DNA of 64,000 nucleotides from positions 104,736,022-104,800,021 of the forward strand of contig CM040428.1 in NCBI GenBank assembly GCA_022702705.1, in the 5' to 3' direction. Positions 9,350 through 22,500 of this stretch are shown one piece after another. The notes beneath the pieces were generated by a model. That model worked only from the letters and a program-made list of their open reading frames with translations. It made no database searches and was not told the origin of the DNA. Numbering within the stretch: the stretch's first letter is position 1; the number at the start of each line of letters is the position of its first letter. The position numbers were made by a program, and so were the translations under genes. This DNA is from Papilionanthe hookeriana x Papilionanthe teres (lineage: Eukaryota; Streptophyta; Magnoliopsida; Asparagales; Orchidaceae).

Positions 9350-9530
9350 GAGACAATGATCGGCCGCCGTCAGATTGCACGTGTATCGAACGAACGGCTC
9401 AGATGGCGTCGGATGAGGAGATGGAACATGAACCGCGGGCCACGTGGCAGCTGAGTCGGATGGTGGCGCCGAACCAGAAGACGACTCGTGGAGTTCGATC
9501 CGCCGTAGGTTGACGCGGCACCGACGTGGA
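9350..9530 (+). promoter_or_regulatory. GC-rich island within the AT-rich giant LTR, copy 2
   Basis: A segment rich in CG dinucleotides with a CACGTGG G-box core (about 9440-9446), GTATCGAACGAACG and GTTGACGCGG. Equivalent islands at the same relative place are at 20150-20370, 50390-50590, 55840-55960 and 60990-61120. In each case it is followed by a short ACC-CTC-type motif and a GAGAATAATG-like motif. Confidence 0.45.
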
Positions 9531-12500
9531 TAAGTAGGAAAATAGGATTTTTCTAATTTAATTAAATAGCAAGAAATTTAAAAATTTATATCTTTGCATA
9601 GAAAAATACCCTCTTGCTCAGTGAACAGATGAGAATAATGTAAAAAAAGAATTGAATTAATTTGATGAGTATTTATTTTTAATTAACTATTTACTTATTT
9701 TGGTATTTCAATTCTCCATTTGCATAGACATTTCACCATGGCATGAGACCATAGGACTTTTGAAGCCTCTGACTTGGGAAACATTCCCTGAATTTTTCAA
9801 GGTCAGAGGCCATCCCTATGACAAGTTATGTATTTTTCAAGTTTATGTCACTATTTTTGACATTTTAATTCCAAAAATTAGCATGTTGCTTAGAAAATTC
9901 TAGGAAAATTTGGTGAAGTTCCTTAAGATCAGAGGACCCTAGGATAATTATGATTTGAGTTAATTCATTAAGAATAATCCTAATTGGCCTAATCACTCTG
10001 AATTGAACTTTAATTAATTAGAGTTAATCACACATTAAAATGACTTGAAAATAATTCTCCAATAATATTTAGGATCAGGGGAACCTCACATAAAAATTTG
10101 AAGTCAATTGGAAATGTTTAACCCTATTAACGGGATCAATTAAGCCACATAATCAAAAATAAACTTTAAAAATTCATAACTTCAAAAATACATTTCAAAA
10201 ATTTACCATATTGATTTTGGGACTTCTCTGATATTAGAGGAGTCTAAGAAAAATAAAATTGGAATTTTTTAAAAATTTTCATTTTTAAGCATAATTTAAT
10301 ATTTTCAATAATTAAAAAATAATAAAAATCACAAAAATAATAAAAGTCATAAAAATGTCATATTTGGTCCCCTAATCACTTAAGAACCAATCAAATATTT
10401 TTCCTAAGTCTCTAGGTTAAAATATTTAATTTCAAAGTCTTAAAATAATTTTTGAATTAAAAAAATGTGTTTTCTAGCCTTCCCACTAAATTAATTCTAA
10501 TAAATCAAAGAAAAATCATAAAAATGTAAAATTTATTTCTCTAACCTTTTTTAGGCTAGAGGGATTTTTCAAAAATATAAAATTCATTTTTTAACTTTTA
10601 TTTTATTTTATAATTAATTAATACTCCAAAACTTAAAATAATTATAGTAAATAAAATATAATTCAAAAAATCACCAAAGTTGGTCCAAGCGGTCCTATGG
10701 TCATTAGAAACATCCCATAATTTTCTTAAGGATAGAAACTATACCATGGCCATGTTAGTGAATTTTCTTTGAAAACCACTATTTTCCATTAAAAATAATT
10801 ATGTAAATAAATTAAATTCAGAAAAATCACATTTTCTCCTCTAATGTCTTAATTGACATGTGAGTGAAGTGGAATAAAAATTTTAAGTTCATTTAAGCTT
10901 AATTTAATGAGTTATAAAATAAATAAGCTTAAAGGGGCATAAAGGTAATTAAAAGATTTTAACCCCTAACTAAAACTTTAGGTTTAATCAAAATGGGGGT
11001 AAAATATCTTATTTCAATTTTCTCTCAGATGATTGAAACTTTGGGAAATCAAAGGGTAGGAACCCATTAATCACTTTAATAAACCAAAAATGAAACATTA
11101 ATTAATTAAATAATTTAAATTTTGGAAGATTAATTGAAATTGGATTGTTAAAATGGGGATATAATTTAAGAGGATATTGATTCTTTAATTTAAAGATCCC
11201 TAAATAAATCACTTAATAATACTTAACTCTTAAACTTAAGAGGATAAGTGGAATTAATAATTAAATGATTAAAAGTAAATAATTCTTAATTTAATTAAAA
11301 CCTACATCATTAAATAATTTAATAATTGATTAAAACCTAAAATGTTAAATAATTAAAAAGTAAATTAAAGAAAAACTAATTGAAAATCATTTCAAAACGA
11401 ACATAAATCAAATTTGCAAATTTTAAATAATTTTAAGACAACTTACCTTAAAACATAATGTAAAAATTAAATTAGTTAATATAATTAATCCAAATTAAAT
11501 CATCAAAATTTAATAAATAATTTGAACACCTCTTTTGACCTAAGTTAATCTAAAAAATTAAATTAACATGAAATATTGATATCATTTATAAAAAGTTTAA
11601 CTTAAATGAACCAAACATCATTCCAAACTTAAAATCATTGATTAAAATTTCGTAATTAAATCACATTAAAGTAAATCATCAACTTTAACTTCAAATCATT
11701 AAAATCTTTAACAAATTAACTTGCCCCTAAAAGCTTTAAATTATTATAACTATTAAATGAAGTGTTAAGTGAAATGTCACTTCACTCATAGGATAATCAA
11801 ATATCCTAGTTCACTGAGCAAGGAAACAAAACTTAACTAAACCCTTGGATGATTAATTCACCTGTATAGTTAAATTCACTTGGACTTAAGATTGTCCCAG
11901 AGGTATTGAAAAGATGTTTAGGATCTATTCTAAGCACTTCCTCAAGACGATGGGTAGTTGTAAAGAACAATTGAACTTAATTGTTATTCGGTGAAGAAAA
12001 TCATCCTTAACCAAAATCAAGAACCTAGACGTCATAGGAAATGACTAGCTATAGAATTAGGATTCTGGTAGACAACGAAAACCCTTCCTTTAGTCTTTAC
12101 CTAGGTACTCGTTGAAATATTTAAATGCTTTAATACGTGTTTTAAAGTGTAGCTTGGAATAACAGGAGGACCCTCCAGGTATGCTTTTATGTTATTGCAA
12201 TTTACTCTATTGCATTTCCTTTACCTACACTGCGCTTTACTTTTCTTGCATGTTAAACAAGAATGTTGCATGAAAACTAAAACCTTTAGGATAGTCCCTG
12301 AACTGAAACCAAAACTAAATTAAAAGTCACTACAAGATAAAATCCACCGCCACAACATTCAAAATATAAAACAACTCAAAATTTAATCACAAACAGAACA
12401 ACAAAACTACAACTTTGACTTAATTAAAATGTCTCGTTGGATGATCGTGAATACCTCGGATGATGTAACCTACATGTTGCTAACGAGATTTCCCACAGTC

Positions 12501-13361
12501 TAAATGAAATTGTGGAACTCATTCAGTTGAGTTTAGCAAATTCATCTGGACTAAGTGAATCTGATAAAAAATAACGATGCCGGAAGGATGGAACCGTAGG
12601 ATCTTAACCGGTGTTGTTATAATCAACTTTAAGATTTCCCCAATAAAACATTAAAGACATTTGGATTTTAAGATTTCTCTAAACCAAAATACTTCTCTCA
12701 TCCTTTGATTTATGACTTCTAAAATTAAACCTCTACAACAACAAGGAGCATTGAGCATAGTGGGCAGCACGGCCATCGTCATCAGCAAAACTCGGGTCTA
12801 CATCAGCAAAACCTTTCTTAGAATTAAAAAACCAAGCCATAGGATTTCGAGGTAGTTTGCCTAGTACAACATAAATCCTCAACTCTTCGTTAGGCATTTG
12901 CATGATCATTTATGCAAATTAAGCCCTAGCCGGTCTTAGGACTCCGAGGTAGTTGTTCGGTACGACATAAACCCTCTCATCTTCGAGGCTACTTGTGTGA
13001 TTAACTCATGCAAGTATAAGTCCTATTTAAATAAAATTGGCAAGATTGCAACATTAAATAAACTCCCACATTGAAGCCAAACAATAGGATAGTTTGGGAA
13101 GTTACCAAGATTCTTCTTGGATTCTCAGCTTCTCCTACCTCTCTTCCATTGGACTCCAAAATAAACTGTTCCAAATTTGAGCTAACCCCTTTTTTGAAAT
13201 TCCAAAATTCAATCCTTTGAAAACCTTAAACTTTGAAATTCTTAAGAGAAAAACCATTAATCATTATCGAGAGTTTTCTTAAATGATTCCCGTCATTTAA
13301 GATGTAATTAACTATAGGGGCTTGCCTTTATAGGGAACATTAAGAACCCAAGTAATATAAA

Positions 13362-13391
13362 CCCTGTTTAATTCTTTTATATTAAGCAGGG
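13362..13391 (+). other. Conserved hairpin in giant LTR, copy 2
   Basis: CCCTGTTTAA pairs with TTAAGCAGGG, including one T-G wobble. See copy 1 (1633-1664) and copy 3 (24134-24163). Confidence 0.55.
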
Positions 13392-13719
13392 GAATTTGTC
13401 GGCTTATAAAATTGGTTCGCAGACCAAACGGATGTCACAAATCTTCTAGTTTATTTAATCGAGCCCCATCATCAAGCAGTGCGTCTATTCCTCAAAATAG
13501 ATACACGGTTTGTGATGCGACGCTCGTTTATATAAACTATTTGGGATGTAAGATTGGTTTGATTTTGTATCTTAAAATTTTCAAACTTAAAATTATTTTC
13601 AAAATGAAATACTACTTTTCAAATTATATATTTAAATTAAATTTAAAATTCACCGACAATTCCTGTAGGCGACTCCTTTTTTTTTTAAATCCAACACATA
13701 ACCTAAAAATATGCCGACA

Positions 13720-14201
13720 ACCCTGAATAGGTCTGGCTGACGACGTTAAACCAAGCGATTTATGGGAGGCAACCCATAATTATCTTTATTTATATGCAAT
13801 TATTATATATTTGTTTGATTTATTGTTAGTTTGTGGTAGGAATGAATTCTACTACTCATATTTACCTTTATGATCATCATGATAATTGGATCCATAAAAA
13901 AATTTGGAACGCATTCGGACCAGAGCGAAATTGGGTAATTTTTGCCTTGGCCGCCGATGGCGAGATTGAGCCCACCGACGGTGAGTTTTTCCCCCATGTT
14001 CAGTTTGTGTTATTAAGGAATCCCACTGATGGCTAGATCGATGCCGCCGACGGCGAGTTCGGTGAGTGGACAGTTCGGGGAGTTATTTTGACAGTTTCTG
14101 GCAATTTTAAATGGTTTTAACTCCTTAAAAACTTCTAGAATTCGATTTCTAGACTATCTATCTCCTAAAAATGAATTAAAACTCCACCAAAACTCATTCC
14201 T
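13720..14201 (+). other. Leader of ORF A with GC-rich module
   Basis: Contains the post-pol signature GACGTTAAACC ... GGGAGGCAACCC (13735-13778), AT-rich spacer, then a GC-rich module at 13949-14062 built from variants of GCCGCCGACGGCGAG and CCCACCGACGG. A TATA-like AATTTTAAATGG follows at about 14102-14113, and the ORF A ATG is at 14202. Confidence 0.6.
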
Positions 14202-15356
14202 ATGGCATCCAATCACCCTGAAATCCCTAGATCTCGAGTGTTCAATAGATGAAAATTTATCAGTTGTGAGGCCCAGCGAATCTTCAATAAGGTAATGATG
14301 AAAAAGAAATTGATCAAGGAACGAGGATTTGTGAATCGAGGATTGGAGAATTCGACAACACCTACCGAAGAAATGATTGTGCGACGATGTTGAGAAGTGT
14401 TGTGCTATACCACCTCTGTAGTAGTCATCCCTGTGGTAAAAGAATATTATGCTAATTTACACGGAATCAACCACAAAGTCGTGTATGTGCGAGGAAGATG
14501 TGTAACTTTTACTCCTTCTAGAATTAATGAGTTATATTCGATAGAGAACACCCGTTTGCCACTACTTCAACTTTGTCCCTACAAGGAATAATATGAATGA
14601 AATCTATCATTACTTGACTGATGAAGCGGATGATTGTGAAATAAGAGAAAATGGGTATGTTAGTTTTTCTGCATCACTTCTAACCCCGTTTCTAAACACT
14701 GGCACTTATTTATTTCTTCAAAACTGTTACCTACTATGAGGGTCAATAAAGTTTCTAAGAAGTATACAATTCTGAACTATTGTATTTAAGCGGGACTACC
14801 TATTAATGTTGGTTCGATTATTGTGAATTCTGCTTTAGGCCTGATTGTTCATGGATCAATTTATGGGCTTGGACATCCTTTTACAATTTTTGCACTCTGC
14901 GGTTAGTACCAAGTTTCATATGAAGCCTGGGAAGAGGTACTTCTGCCTTGGAAACCTTTAGATCCAACTGATATGTTTCCTACACTTGATGATGATAACG
15001 AGACAGCTATTATTGTGAATCAAACATCTCAGAGTTCTTTTTCAATTAGGCCTTTGACTAATAAATCTAATATGATCTTATGGAGACTCAAAAGACTGGA
15101 AAAAGAGGTACAAAATGTGATGACTTCAACTAATAACATCTTTGACTTAATTGATCATATTGACTGGAGGATGAAAGAACATTTCGATCATTCTGGACAT
15201 CTTGAAGCTAGTTTCATACGGCTTATGAGAAAGAAAGGATGGACAGAAGAAGATTCTACTGAAGAGTTTCCTTACAGACCCTTCTACAATCTTTTTGTTC
15301 ATTAACGTTCAATGGGTGATATCAGAGATGAGTTTAGCACTGATTCTGACGAGTAG
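14202..15356 (+). pseudogene. Athila-like 3' ORF A (plant-transposon-type protein), decayed
   Basis: The function is unknown. It belongs to a family usually annotated as putative plant transposon protein and found 3' of pol in gypsy elements. The recognisable block VVKEYYANL ... VYVRGRCVTFTPSRINELY (14430-14540) is shared with ORF B at 16199. The C-terminal part (14973-15305) has a predicted helical region LKRLEKEVQNVM and the block DHIDWRMKEHFDHSGHLEA, which is also readable in the minus-strand relative at 44975-45331. After a stop at 15305 the reading continues to an acidic tail EFSTDSDE ending at 15356. Several in-frame stops and frame changes between 14250 and 14970 show that it is dead. 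The start at 14202 was chosen because it follows the TATA-like block and precedes the first family match. Confidence 0.65.
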
Positions 15357-16198
15357 AAGATTTTCGTAACTGGTTATGTGTTGAATTAGTTTGGATTTAA
15401 ATTTGTGTAATTTGCACTTGTGTTATTTTAGATTTCAATATTTGATCTCAGTATAGATGAGATTATGCATAGTTGTTTGTTTTCAGTGTTGTGAGTGTTG
15501 TGGTTTGGATTGCAACACTGAATTTGATGTATTAAGGTTACGAAAATACCTTTTTATAGTATGTTGTGTACGAATATTATAAAGACTTGGATTTTATATA
15601 TAAATTGTAATGTTTGTGTTGTGTGAATTTATTTGAGTTAAAATAATATCTAATCACAGTAAAATATGTTTAAATCGATTCATCGGACTTTAACGAGGCT
15701 TAAAATGAATTAAAAATTACAAAAATTAAAACTCTAAAATTTTTTAAAAAGCTCGCCAACACCGCCCTCGACGCCGCCGACGACGGCTTTTTCCAGAGAC
15801 TTAAGCCTATTTGAATTAATTAGCCCGCCCACAGTGAGACTTCTCCTACCGATGGCAAGGACCTGAAAAACGCCTTTATTTGACTGGTCAACCGCCACTA
15901 TTCATCATCCCCTACCTCTAAACTCTGAAAAACCGACCAGGGCTTGAGAAATTTTGGATTTAGAATGATTTCAACACATTTTGATGCCGGATTTCATCTT
16001 CCCTTGGTAAGAACTTCACTCCCATGCAAAAATTTTTTATTTTCACCATGTATTTCTTCCACATTTAGGAATTTGGAAAAATAAAAAACGTGGAGAAAAA
16101 AATCAGAAGAACATTTCGATCATTCTGGACATCTTTAAGCCATTCTAGTGTTGTTTTGGAATTTAGTTGAGATTTTTGTAAATTTGATAGATCGATAA
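15357..16198 (+). other. Spacer between ORF A and ORF B with second GC-rich module
   Basis: AT-rich sequence, then at about 15751-15870 a GC-rich module with ACCGCCCTCGACGCCGCCG and CCGCCCACAGTGAG, similar to the one before ORF A and the one in the LTR. A donor-like CTTGGTAAGAAC near 15996-16007 and an acceptor-like ACATTTAG near 16061-16068 could bound a short leader intron; this is only suggestive. Confidence 0.5.
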
Positions 16199-17356
16199 AT
16201 GGCTCCACGACAAAAGAGGCGACTTAACTTTGACGAGACTCGATTTGTAAATGCTAAGGCTCAGTCAAGGTTTCACATTATTATCAAAACGAAAAAATGC
16301 ATTAAGGACAGAGTTTTCGAGAACCCGAGAGGAGAAGTGGAAAGGATTATTAAGGAGCGGAATTGGGAAAAATTTTGTTATTCGACGAACAAAGCTGCAG
16401 TAGAAGTTGTAAAAGAGTTTTACGCCAACCTGACCCAAATAAAAGACGCGCCTATAAAGGTCAGAGGATTTTTAGTTGATTTTAATGCTGCTCAGATAAA
16501 TTCTTTCTACGAAGTGCAAGATCCTCATACCAGCGATCATGAGACGTCTGGAACAATAGAGGGTCTGTTGGAGGATGTGATTAACGTTCTCACTGGTGGA
16601 AAAGGAACTTGGAAAATGAAGCAGCGTGAATGGGTAAATTTCCCTCTTTCTATGATGAATGCCACCTCTAGGCTTGGCAATATTTTATTTGCTATACTAT
16701 ATTACCTACTTATCATCATAGTGAAGTTTCGAGGGATAGAGCAGTTCTGAATTTTTGTATTCAGAACAATAGAAAAATAAACGTGGGAAATATTATTTAT
16801 AGAAACATATTAGCCATTGCAAAAAGTGAAACAGGAGGAGGACTGAGACATCCTAGTCTGATATATGCCCTCTGCTAGTTGTCTAAAGTAGAGGATGGAA
16901 ATGATGAGAAACGGGTTGAACCTATGAAACCCATTACAAAGGCTAATATAAAAACTTATGAATCCCACAAAGGATGGAGATCTGGGACTAGGAGCTATGA
17001 CCTTTGACTAGTAGGGATATTCCCTCTACTAGTTATGACCCTCCTACCTATAGTTCTCCTACACTTTATGACTTGATGAATGAACTGACTCTGTAGCGAA
17101 AAAGTTTTGAGAAGCTTGATGAAAGGTTGGAGCATATTGATCAGAGGATTGGAGGATTAGAGCGGAGGCACGATTATGATAGTGAATATCTCCAGAGGCA
17201 TTCTGAGTTTGAAATAGCTTACTATGATGCTGAGAATCACTATAAGAGAGGGAGCTTGATGTTACATTTCCTGAGTGCCCTTGTTATACTCATTACCAGC
17301 TTACTCCACCTGCTGACCAGGGAGATGAGGATATAATTGGGGATTTTGATGTTTGA
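16199..17356 (+). pseudogene. Athila-like 3' ORF B, paralogue of ORF A, decayed
   Basis: An open frame from ATG 16199 to 16750 reads MAPRQKRRLNFDETRF, then ERIIKERNWEKFC, VVKEFYANL and KVRGFLVDFNAAQINSFYEV, the same order of blocks as in ORF A and in the minus-strand relative at 43004-44167. The C-terminal part is in other frames: EHIDQRIGGLERRHDYDSEY at 17127 and an acidic end QGDEDIIGDFDV with stop at 17354-17356. At least one frameshift after about 16700 and stops around 16875-17060 break it. The molecular function is unknown; the position 3' of pol is that of an envelope-like or accessory gene. Confidence 0.7.
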
Positions 17357-17575
17357 GATTAGATTCTGTAATTAGATATTTGTTGTTAAGTTTATGTTTG
17401 TTTTCTTTATTTTAGTAATTATGTTCTGGATTTGTGTTGATTATTTTAATGTGTAAGTTAAATTTATGTAGCTTTAAGTTTTTATATTTCAGACTATGAT
17501 TGTAACTCTGAAATTGAATTAGTTAAATGTATGTAGATGTTGTGTTAATTGTGTTTAGTGCTTTAATAGGTAAAG
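17357..17575 (+). other. AT-rich sequence after ORF B
   Basis: Non-coding, T-rich. It ends in TAAAG (17571-17575), the left target-site duplication of the solo LTR. Confidence 0.6.
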
Positions 17576-19561
17576 TGTTGACCTCATTTTTGGTGAGGTC
17601 CTCTCCTCTCCTTTTAGTGCTTAGGCTCTAGTCATAGGACTTTTCCTTGACTATCCTAGAGGACTAGAGATGGAACCCATCTTTTAGAAAATCAAACCAA
17701 GTCTTGATTCTCTTTAGAATCCTACATAGATGGTCATCAACCTCCAAATAACTTGGAAGGTTGGGACCAATGTGTAAGAAGACAAAGATGAATTCCGATA
17801 GGATGTTAAACCTTAGGACTGCCCTGGGTGGCCTGGTCTTGGTGAGGACTGGTTGGCACACACACTGCACTCCCACACCCATCCTAAACCTTGAACCATC
17901 CTGACCCAATCTTGACTCCTGGTTCATTGGAGCACTCATGTGCCTAATTCCAGACCCCTAGCCCTTGGCTAAGAGGATTAAAAACAACCTATGAGATGTT
18001 CAAAATGGACATTTATTGGTCCATGGCTCACTCTAAGCTATTCCACTCCCTCAACCATACCCAAATTCCATTTCACTAAAATTTTTGGTTTTGACATTGG
18101 GTCCTCAAGCCTACCAAAAAATTACTTAAAATACCCCTACAACCACCAAACCCTTCACAAATTTCCCAAAAATTACCAAAATTCCTAAAATTCCTAAAAA
18201 CCATTTTAAAACAATTCCCACCTCTCAAATCCACCAAAATACCCCAATACCCTCTAAATAACCTCCAAATACCCTAAATACCCTTTTAGCCTAAAATCCA
18301 AAAACTTCCAAAAATTCCTAGAAAATTCCACAAAAACCAAAATATTCCCAATTACATTTTGTCTAACTACACCATAGGCCAATTTTGCCAATTTAACTAA
18401 CTTTTATTAAAATCCCCAATTTGACTCATTTTTAACATAAATGGACCCAATGTCAAACCAAACTAACCCATTTGACTCAATTTTGCCCAATTTCAATTCT
18501 AAACTTTAATTCAACATCCCAACTATCAATCTAAACCAAATCTAAGTTCAAATTGATTCACATTTGAGTTAAATTCCATTTGAAATCCAAGATCCCCAAT
18601 TTTGCCTAATTAATCCAAAACCCCCAATTAACCCAATACTAACTTTTTATTCCCCAAATTTCAATCCTAAACTTTCCATGACATGCCCATGAAACCTATG
18701 CAACCTTCAATTGCCCCAATTTGAGCTTAAGCTTAACCTACATCTATTTGAAAACCAAAAATACCCCATTTTAGCCTAAAGTGAATTCATGCCCTAAACC
18801 TACCAAATTGTTAGCCAAACCCTAAAATTTCTTCCCAATTGATGTTGGGAACTCTTCAATACATTCCCTTATACCATTTGAAACTTTCAATTGTGTCTAA
18901 ACCCCACCTTAAACCAACTTGGGCCCAACTTGATCCAACCTTGCCCAAATTAACCAAAATACCAAAATCCACCAAATTGTCCTTTCAATTGAACTCAAAA
19001 CCTTTCCATGTCTTCATGAAAATTCTTCATGGAAATCATTTCTACAATGTTTCTCAAGACACTTGGACCTAAATCAAACCCAAACCCAAGTTAACCTAAC
19101 CTAAACCCAAGTAAGCCAATTTGAACCTATGGCCTAATCAAACCAAATTGAACCAAGTGTGGCTAAACCAACCTTTCCACAACCACCAAGTGAACCATAG
19201 GAACCACCCTTGATCCACCTAGCCCAAGCTAAGTGAGCCATGGACCAAGAGTTCCCCATTTTAGTGGATCTCCTCCCTTAAATGGTTAAATCCACCTTTT
19301 GCCTCACCCCAAATCCGCTTGCATGGTTTATAACCATTAAACCCCTCCTTGTTTGACTTGACCCATGCCCAGCTACCCTGTCCTTGCCGGCCGGCCTTAC
19401 GCCGGAGGGGGTCAAAACCAAGTGCCACCACTAGCCAATACTCACCCAAACTCCACCAATTGGCCACCTCAGCAAAAATAAACTTTGCAGCTCCACTGCC
19501 CTCCACCTAAGTAGTGGAATACACCCACCAATTGAGCCCTGGCTCAGCTTTATGGCCCTGG

Positions 19562-19574
19562 CCATATAATTCAC
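19562..19574 (+). promoter_or_regulatory. Candidate LTR TATA box, copy 3
   Basis: CCATATAATTCAC, aligned with CCATTTAAACACC in copy 2, about 1.99 kb from the LTR start. Confidence 0.4.
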
Positions 19575-22500
19575 ACCTCTCGGCCATGAGCGGGGTGTTG
19601 AAAAATTGCTCAACAGAACCTCCCCAAATCACTCCCAGAGCTTCTCCCAACCTAGAGAAGAAGAACCCCACAACTTTCCTGACTTCATCCCCACAGGTTG
19701 AACTCAATGTTTGAGCTCAATCTCAGGCCAGAAAATAGGGCATCCATGAAACCTCCACAGAAACCCAATTAAACTCACCCACACCTTCACCAGACCAAGA
19801 GAAGGAGTTCCCCAGTAGAAGCCCCCTCACCAGGCCACCGAATCTCTCCAGCCGTCAAAGCTTGAAGTCGGCCTTGGTCACTTTCATACCTGGACAATTC
19901 CTAAGAGCCAGAGACTTCATCTGGAGCTTCCTTGGGATCAATCGAAGGTGCCACAACTCTCTGATTGAAGCTTCACTTCTCAGAGAAAAGGTATTGACCT
20001 CTTCCTCCTTCCGAGCTTCTACAAATTCTCCATTTTGTTTGGCTTAATTTTAATGCATCATAATCGTATAGATGTGTTCGTCTTGTTGAGGTGAATTCAT
20101 AGAGCCCAAGAACATGTAATTTGGTTGAGTATCGAGTGAGATCTTAGGGTTAGAAGGTGGACGGCTCACGGCATGCACCAATCGTAGACGATGACCAGGG
20201 ACCGTCGGATGGTTTGTGTATCAAGTGAACGACTAGGATCACGTCGGACGGATCAACGGGACATGAACCGCGGGTCAGGTGGCTGCCGAGTCAGGTGGCA
20301 GCGCCGAATCAGGAGGCAACGCATGGAGTTCGACCCGCCGTAGGTTGAGTTGGCGCCGACATGGTTAAGTAGGAAATTAGGGATTTTCTGAATTATTTAA
20401 ATACCTGAATCTTTAAAAATGCATATATTTGCATAGAAAAATCATAAAAATAAACTAAAAATACCCTCTTGCTCAGTGGATAGAGAGAATAATGTTGAAA
20501 AAGATATAATCTATTTTGTTGAGTATTTTATTTTTAATTAATTTAATACTTTTCTGAATGTTTTAATTCTCCATGCATGTATACATTTCACCATGGCATG
20601 AGACCATAGGGCTATTGTAGCCTCTGTTCTTGGGAACATTCCCTGAATTTTCCAAGGCCAGAGGCCATCTCTATGGCAAGTTATTTATTTTTCAAGTTTA
20701 TGTATCTGTTTTGGAATTTTAATTCCTATAATTAGCATGTTGATTAATAAAATTTAGAAAAATTAGGGGAAGTATCTCTGGACCAGAGGACCCTAGGATA
20801 ATTATGGCTTGGCTTAAATCATTCAAATGAACCCTAATTTGGCCAAAACCCTAAAACTAAGATGGAATTAATTTGAAGAAACCACTCATCAAAATAACTT
20901 GGAATCAATTCTCCACTGATCTTTAGGATAAGAGAAAAACCCAAAAAATTTTTGAAGTCAATTGAAAAATGATTTAACCCACTAAATGAATTATTTAAAT
21001 TGCATGGCCACTTTTAAACTTTAAAAATTCATAAAACCCAAAATATATTTCAAAACTTCACCAAATTGGTTTTGTGGGTTCTCTGATATCAGGGGAGTCT
21101 AAGAAAATTAAAATTGGAATTTTCTAATTTTTTTCTTTTTTAACCCTATTTTAAATATTTTAATAATTAAAAATAATAAAAATCACAAAAATATTAAAAT
21201 TCACAAAAATGTCATAATTGGTCTCCTAACCACTTAGGAACCAACCAAATATTTTTCCTAAGTCCCTAAGAAAAGATATTGAATTTTAAAGTCTTTATGC
21301 AATTTTTAATATTAAAAAATAGTTTTTTAACCTTTCTCACTAAACTAATTCTAAAAATTCAAAGAAAAAATTAAAAAATATAAAATTTGTCTTCTTTGAA
21401 CTCTTTGAGGTCAGAGGGACTTAAGAAAAATATAAAATTCATTTTTCAGCATTAATTTTATTTTATAATTAATTAACACCATAAAAATTAAAATAATTAT
21501 AATAAATAAAATATAATTCAAAAAGTCACCAAAATTGGTCCAAATGGTCCTCTAGTCAGTAGTAACATCCCATAATTTTCCTAAGGACAGAAAGCTTACC
21601 TTGGTCATGTTGTTGAATTTTCATTGAAAACCCTTATTTTCCATAAAATTAATTATATAAATTAAATTAAAAATGAAAAAAATCACATTATCTCCTCTAA
21701 TGTCTTAATTGACATGTAAGTGAAGTGACATAAAAATTCCAAATTCATTTGAGCTCAATTTAGTGAGTTATGAGGTGAATATGCTTAAAAGGGCATAAAG
21801 ATAATTAAGGGATTTTAATCCTAATTAATGTCTTAGGCTTAATCTAAGGGGGGATAAAATATTTGATCTTAAATTCTCTCTTGGATGATTGAAACTTAGT
21901 GAAACTAAGGGTAGAAACCCATTAATCACTTTTAATACATCAAAGTGGAACCTTAATTGATTAAATCATTAAAATTTTGGAAGAATAAATTAAAATTTGG
22001 ATTATTAAAATAGGGATGTAATTTAAGAAGATATCAATTCTTTAATCTTAAATCCCTAAATGAATTACTCCAATAATATTTAACTCTTAATTAACTTTAA
22101 AGACATGATAATTGAAATTAATAGTTAAAGAGGAAATAATCTTTAATTAAATTAAAGCTTAAAACATTAAATGATTTAATAATCAAATTAAAAAATGAAT
22201 CTAAAACATTAAAAATTAGTTTGAAATCACTTGAGAACAAACTTAAAAAAAATTTGAAATATTAAGTAATATCAGAACAATTCATAATTAAAAAATGTGA
22301 AGATTAAACCAATTAAAGCCAACCTAAGACAAAATGATTAAATTTAAATCATCAAAATTTAATGAAATTAAATAGTTTAAACATTCCTTTCAACTTAAGT
22401 GACTTAAAACACTTAAAAGAAAACCAAACTGAATTCTGAAATTGAATTATCTTAAAACAATAATTCAACTTTAATTAAAAAAAATGGTTAAATCCTTTAA

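Larger units (their letters stand above)
6767..13719 (+). mobile_element. Giant LTR copy 2, complete (6953 bp), 3' LTR of the AlkB-carrying element
   Basis: Begins TGTTGACC after a polypurine tract and ends ATGCCGACA; both ends and the full length match copy 3 at 17576-24492. The first 25 bases contain GACCTCA and TGAGGTC as a 7-bp stem. About 2 kb in are a TATA-like block and a transcribed-looking segment, at 9350-9530 a GC-rich island, and then about 2 kb of very AT-rich DNA (9540-11700) before the better conserved last 2 kb. Nothing in it looks coding. An LTR near 7 kb is far longer than most plant LTRs but in line with Tat/Ogre relatives, which reach several kb. The following ACCCT (13720-13724) would be the target duplication. 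Confidence 0.88.

Noticed and set aside
19261..19714. Overlapping short frames on both strands in LTR copy 3
   Set aside because: They coincide with a less AT-rich part of the LTR, where stops are rare by composition. The matching part of copy 2 does not keep them.
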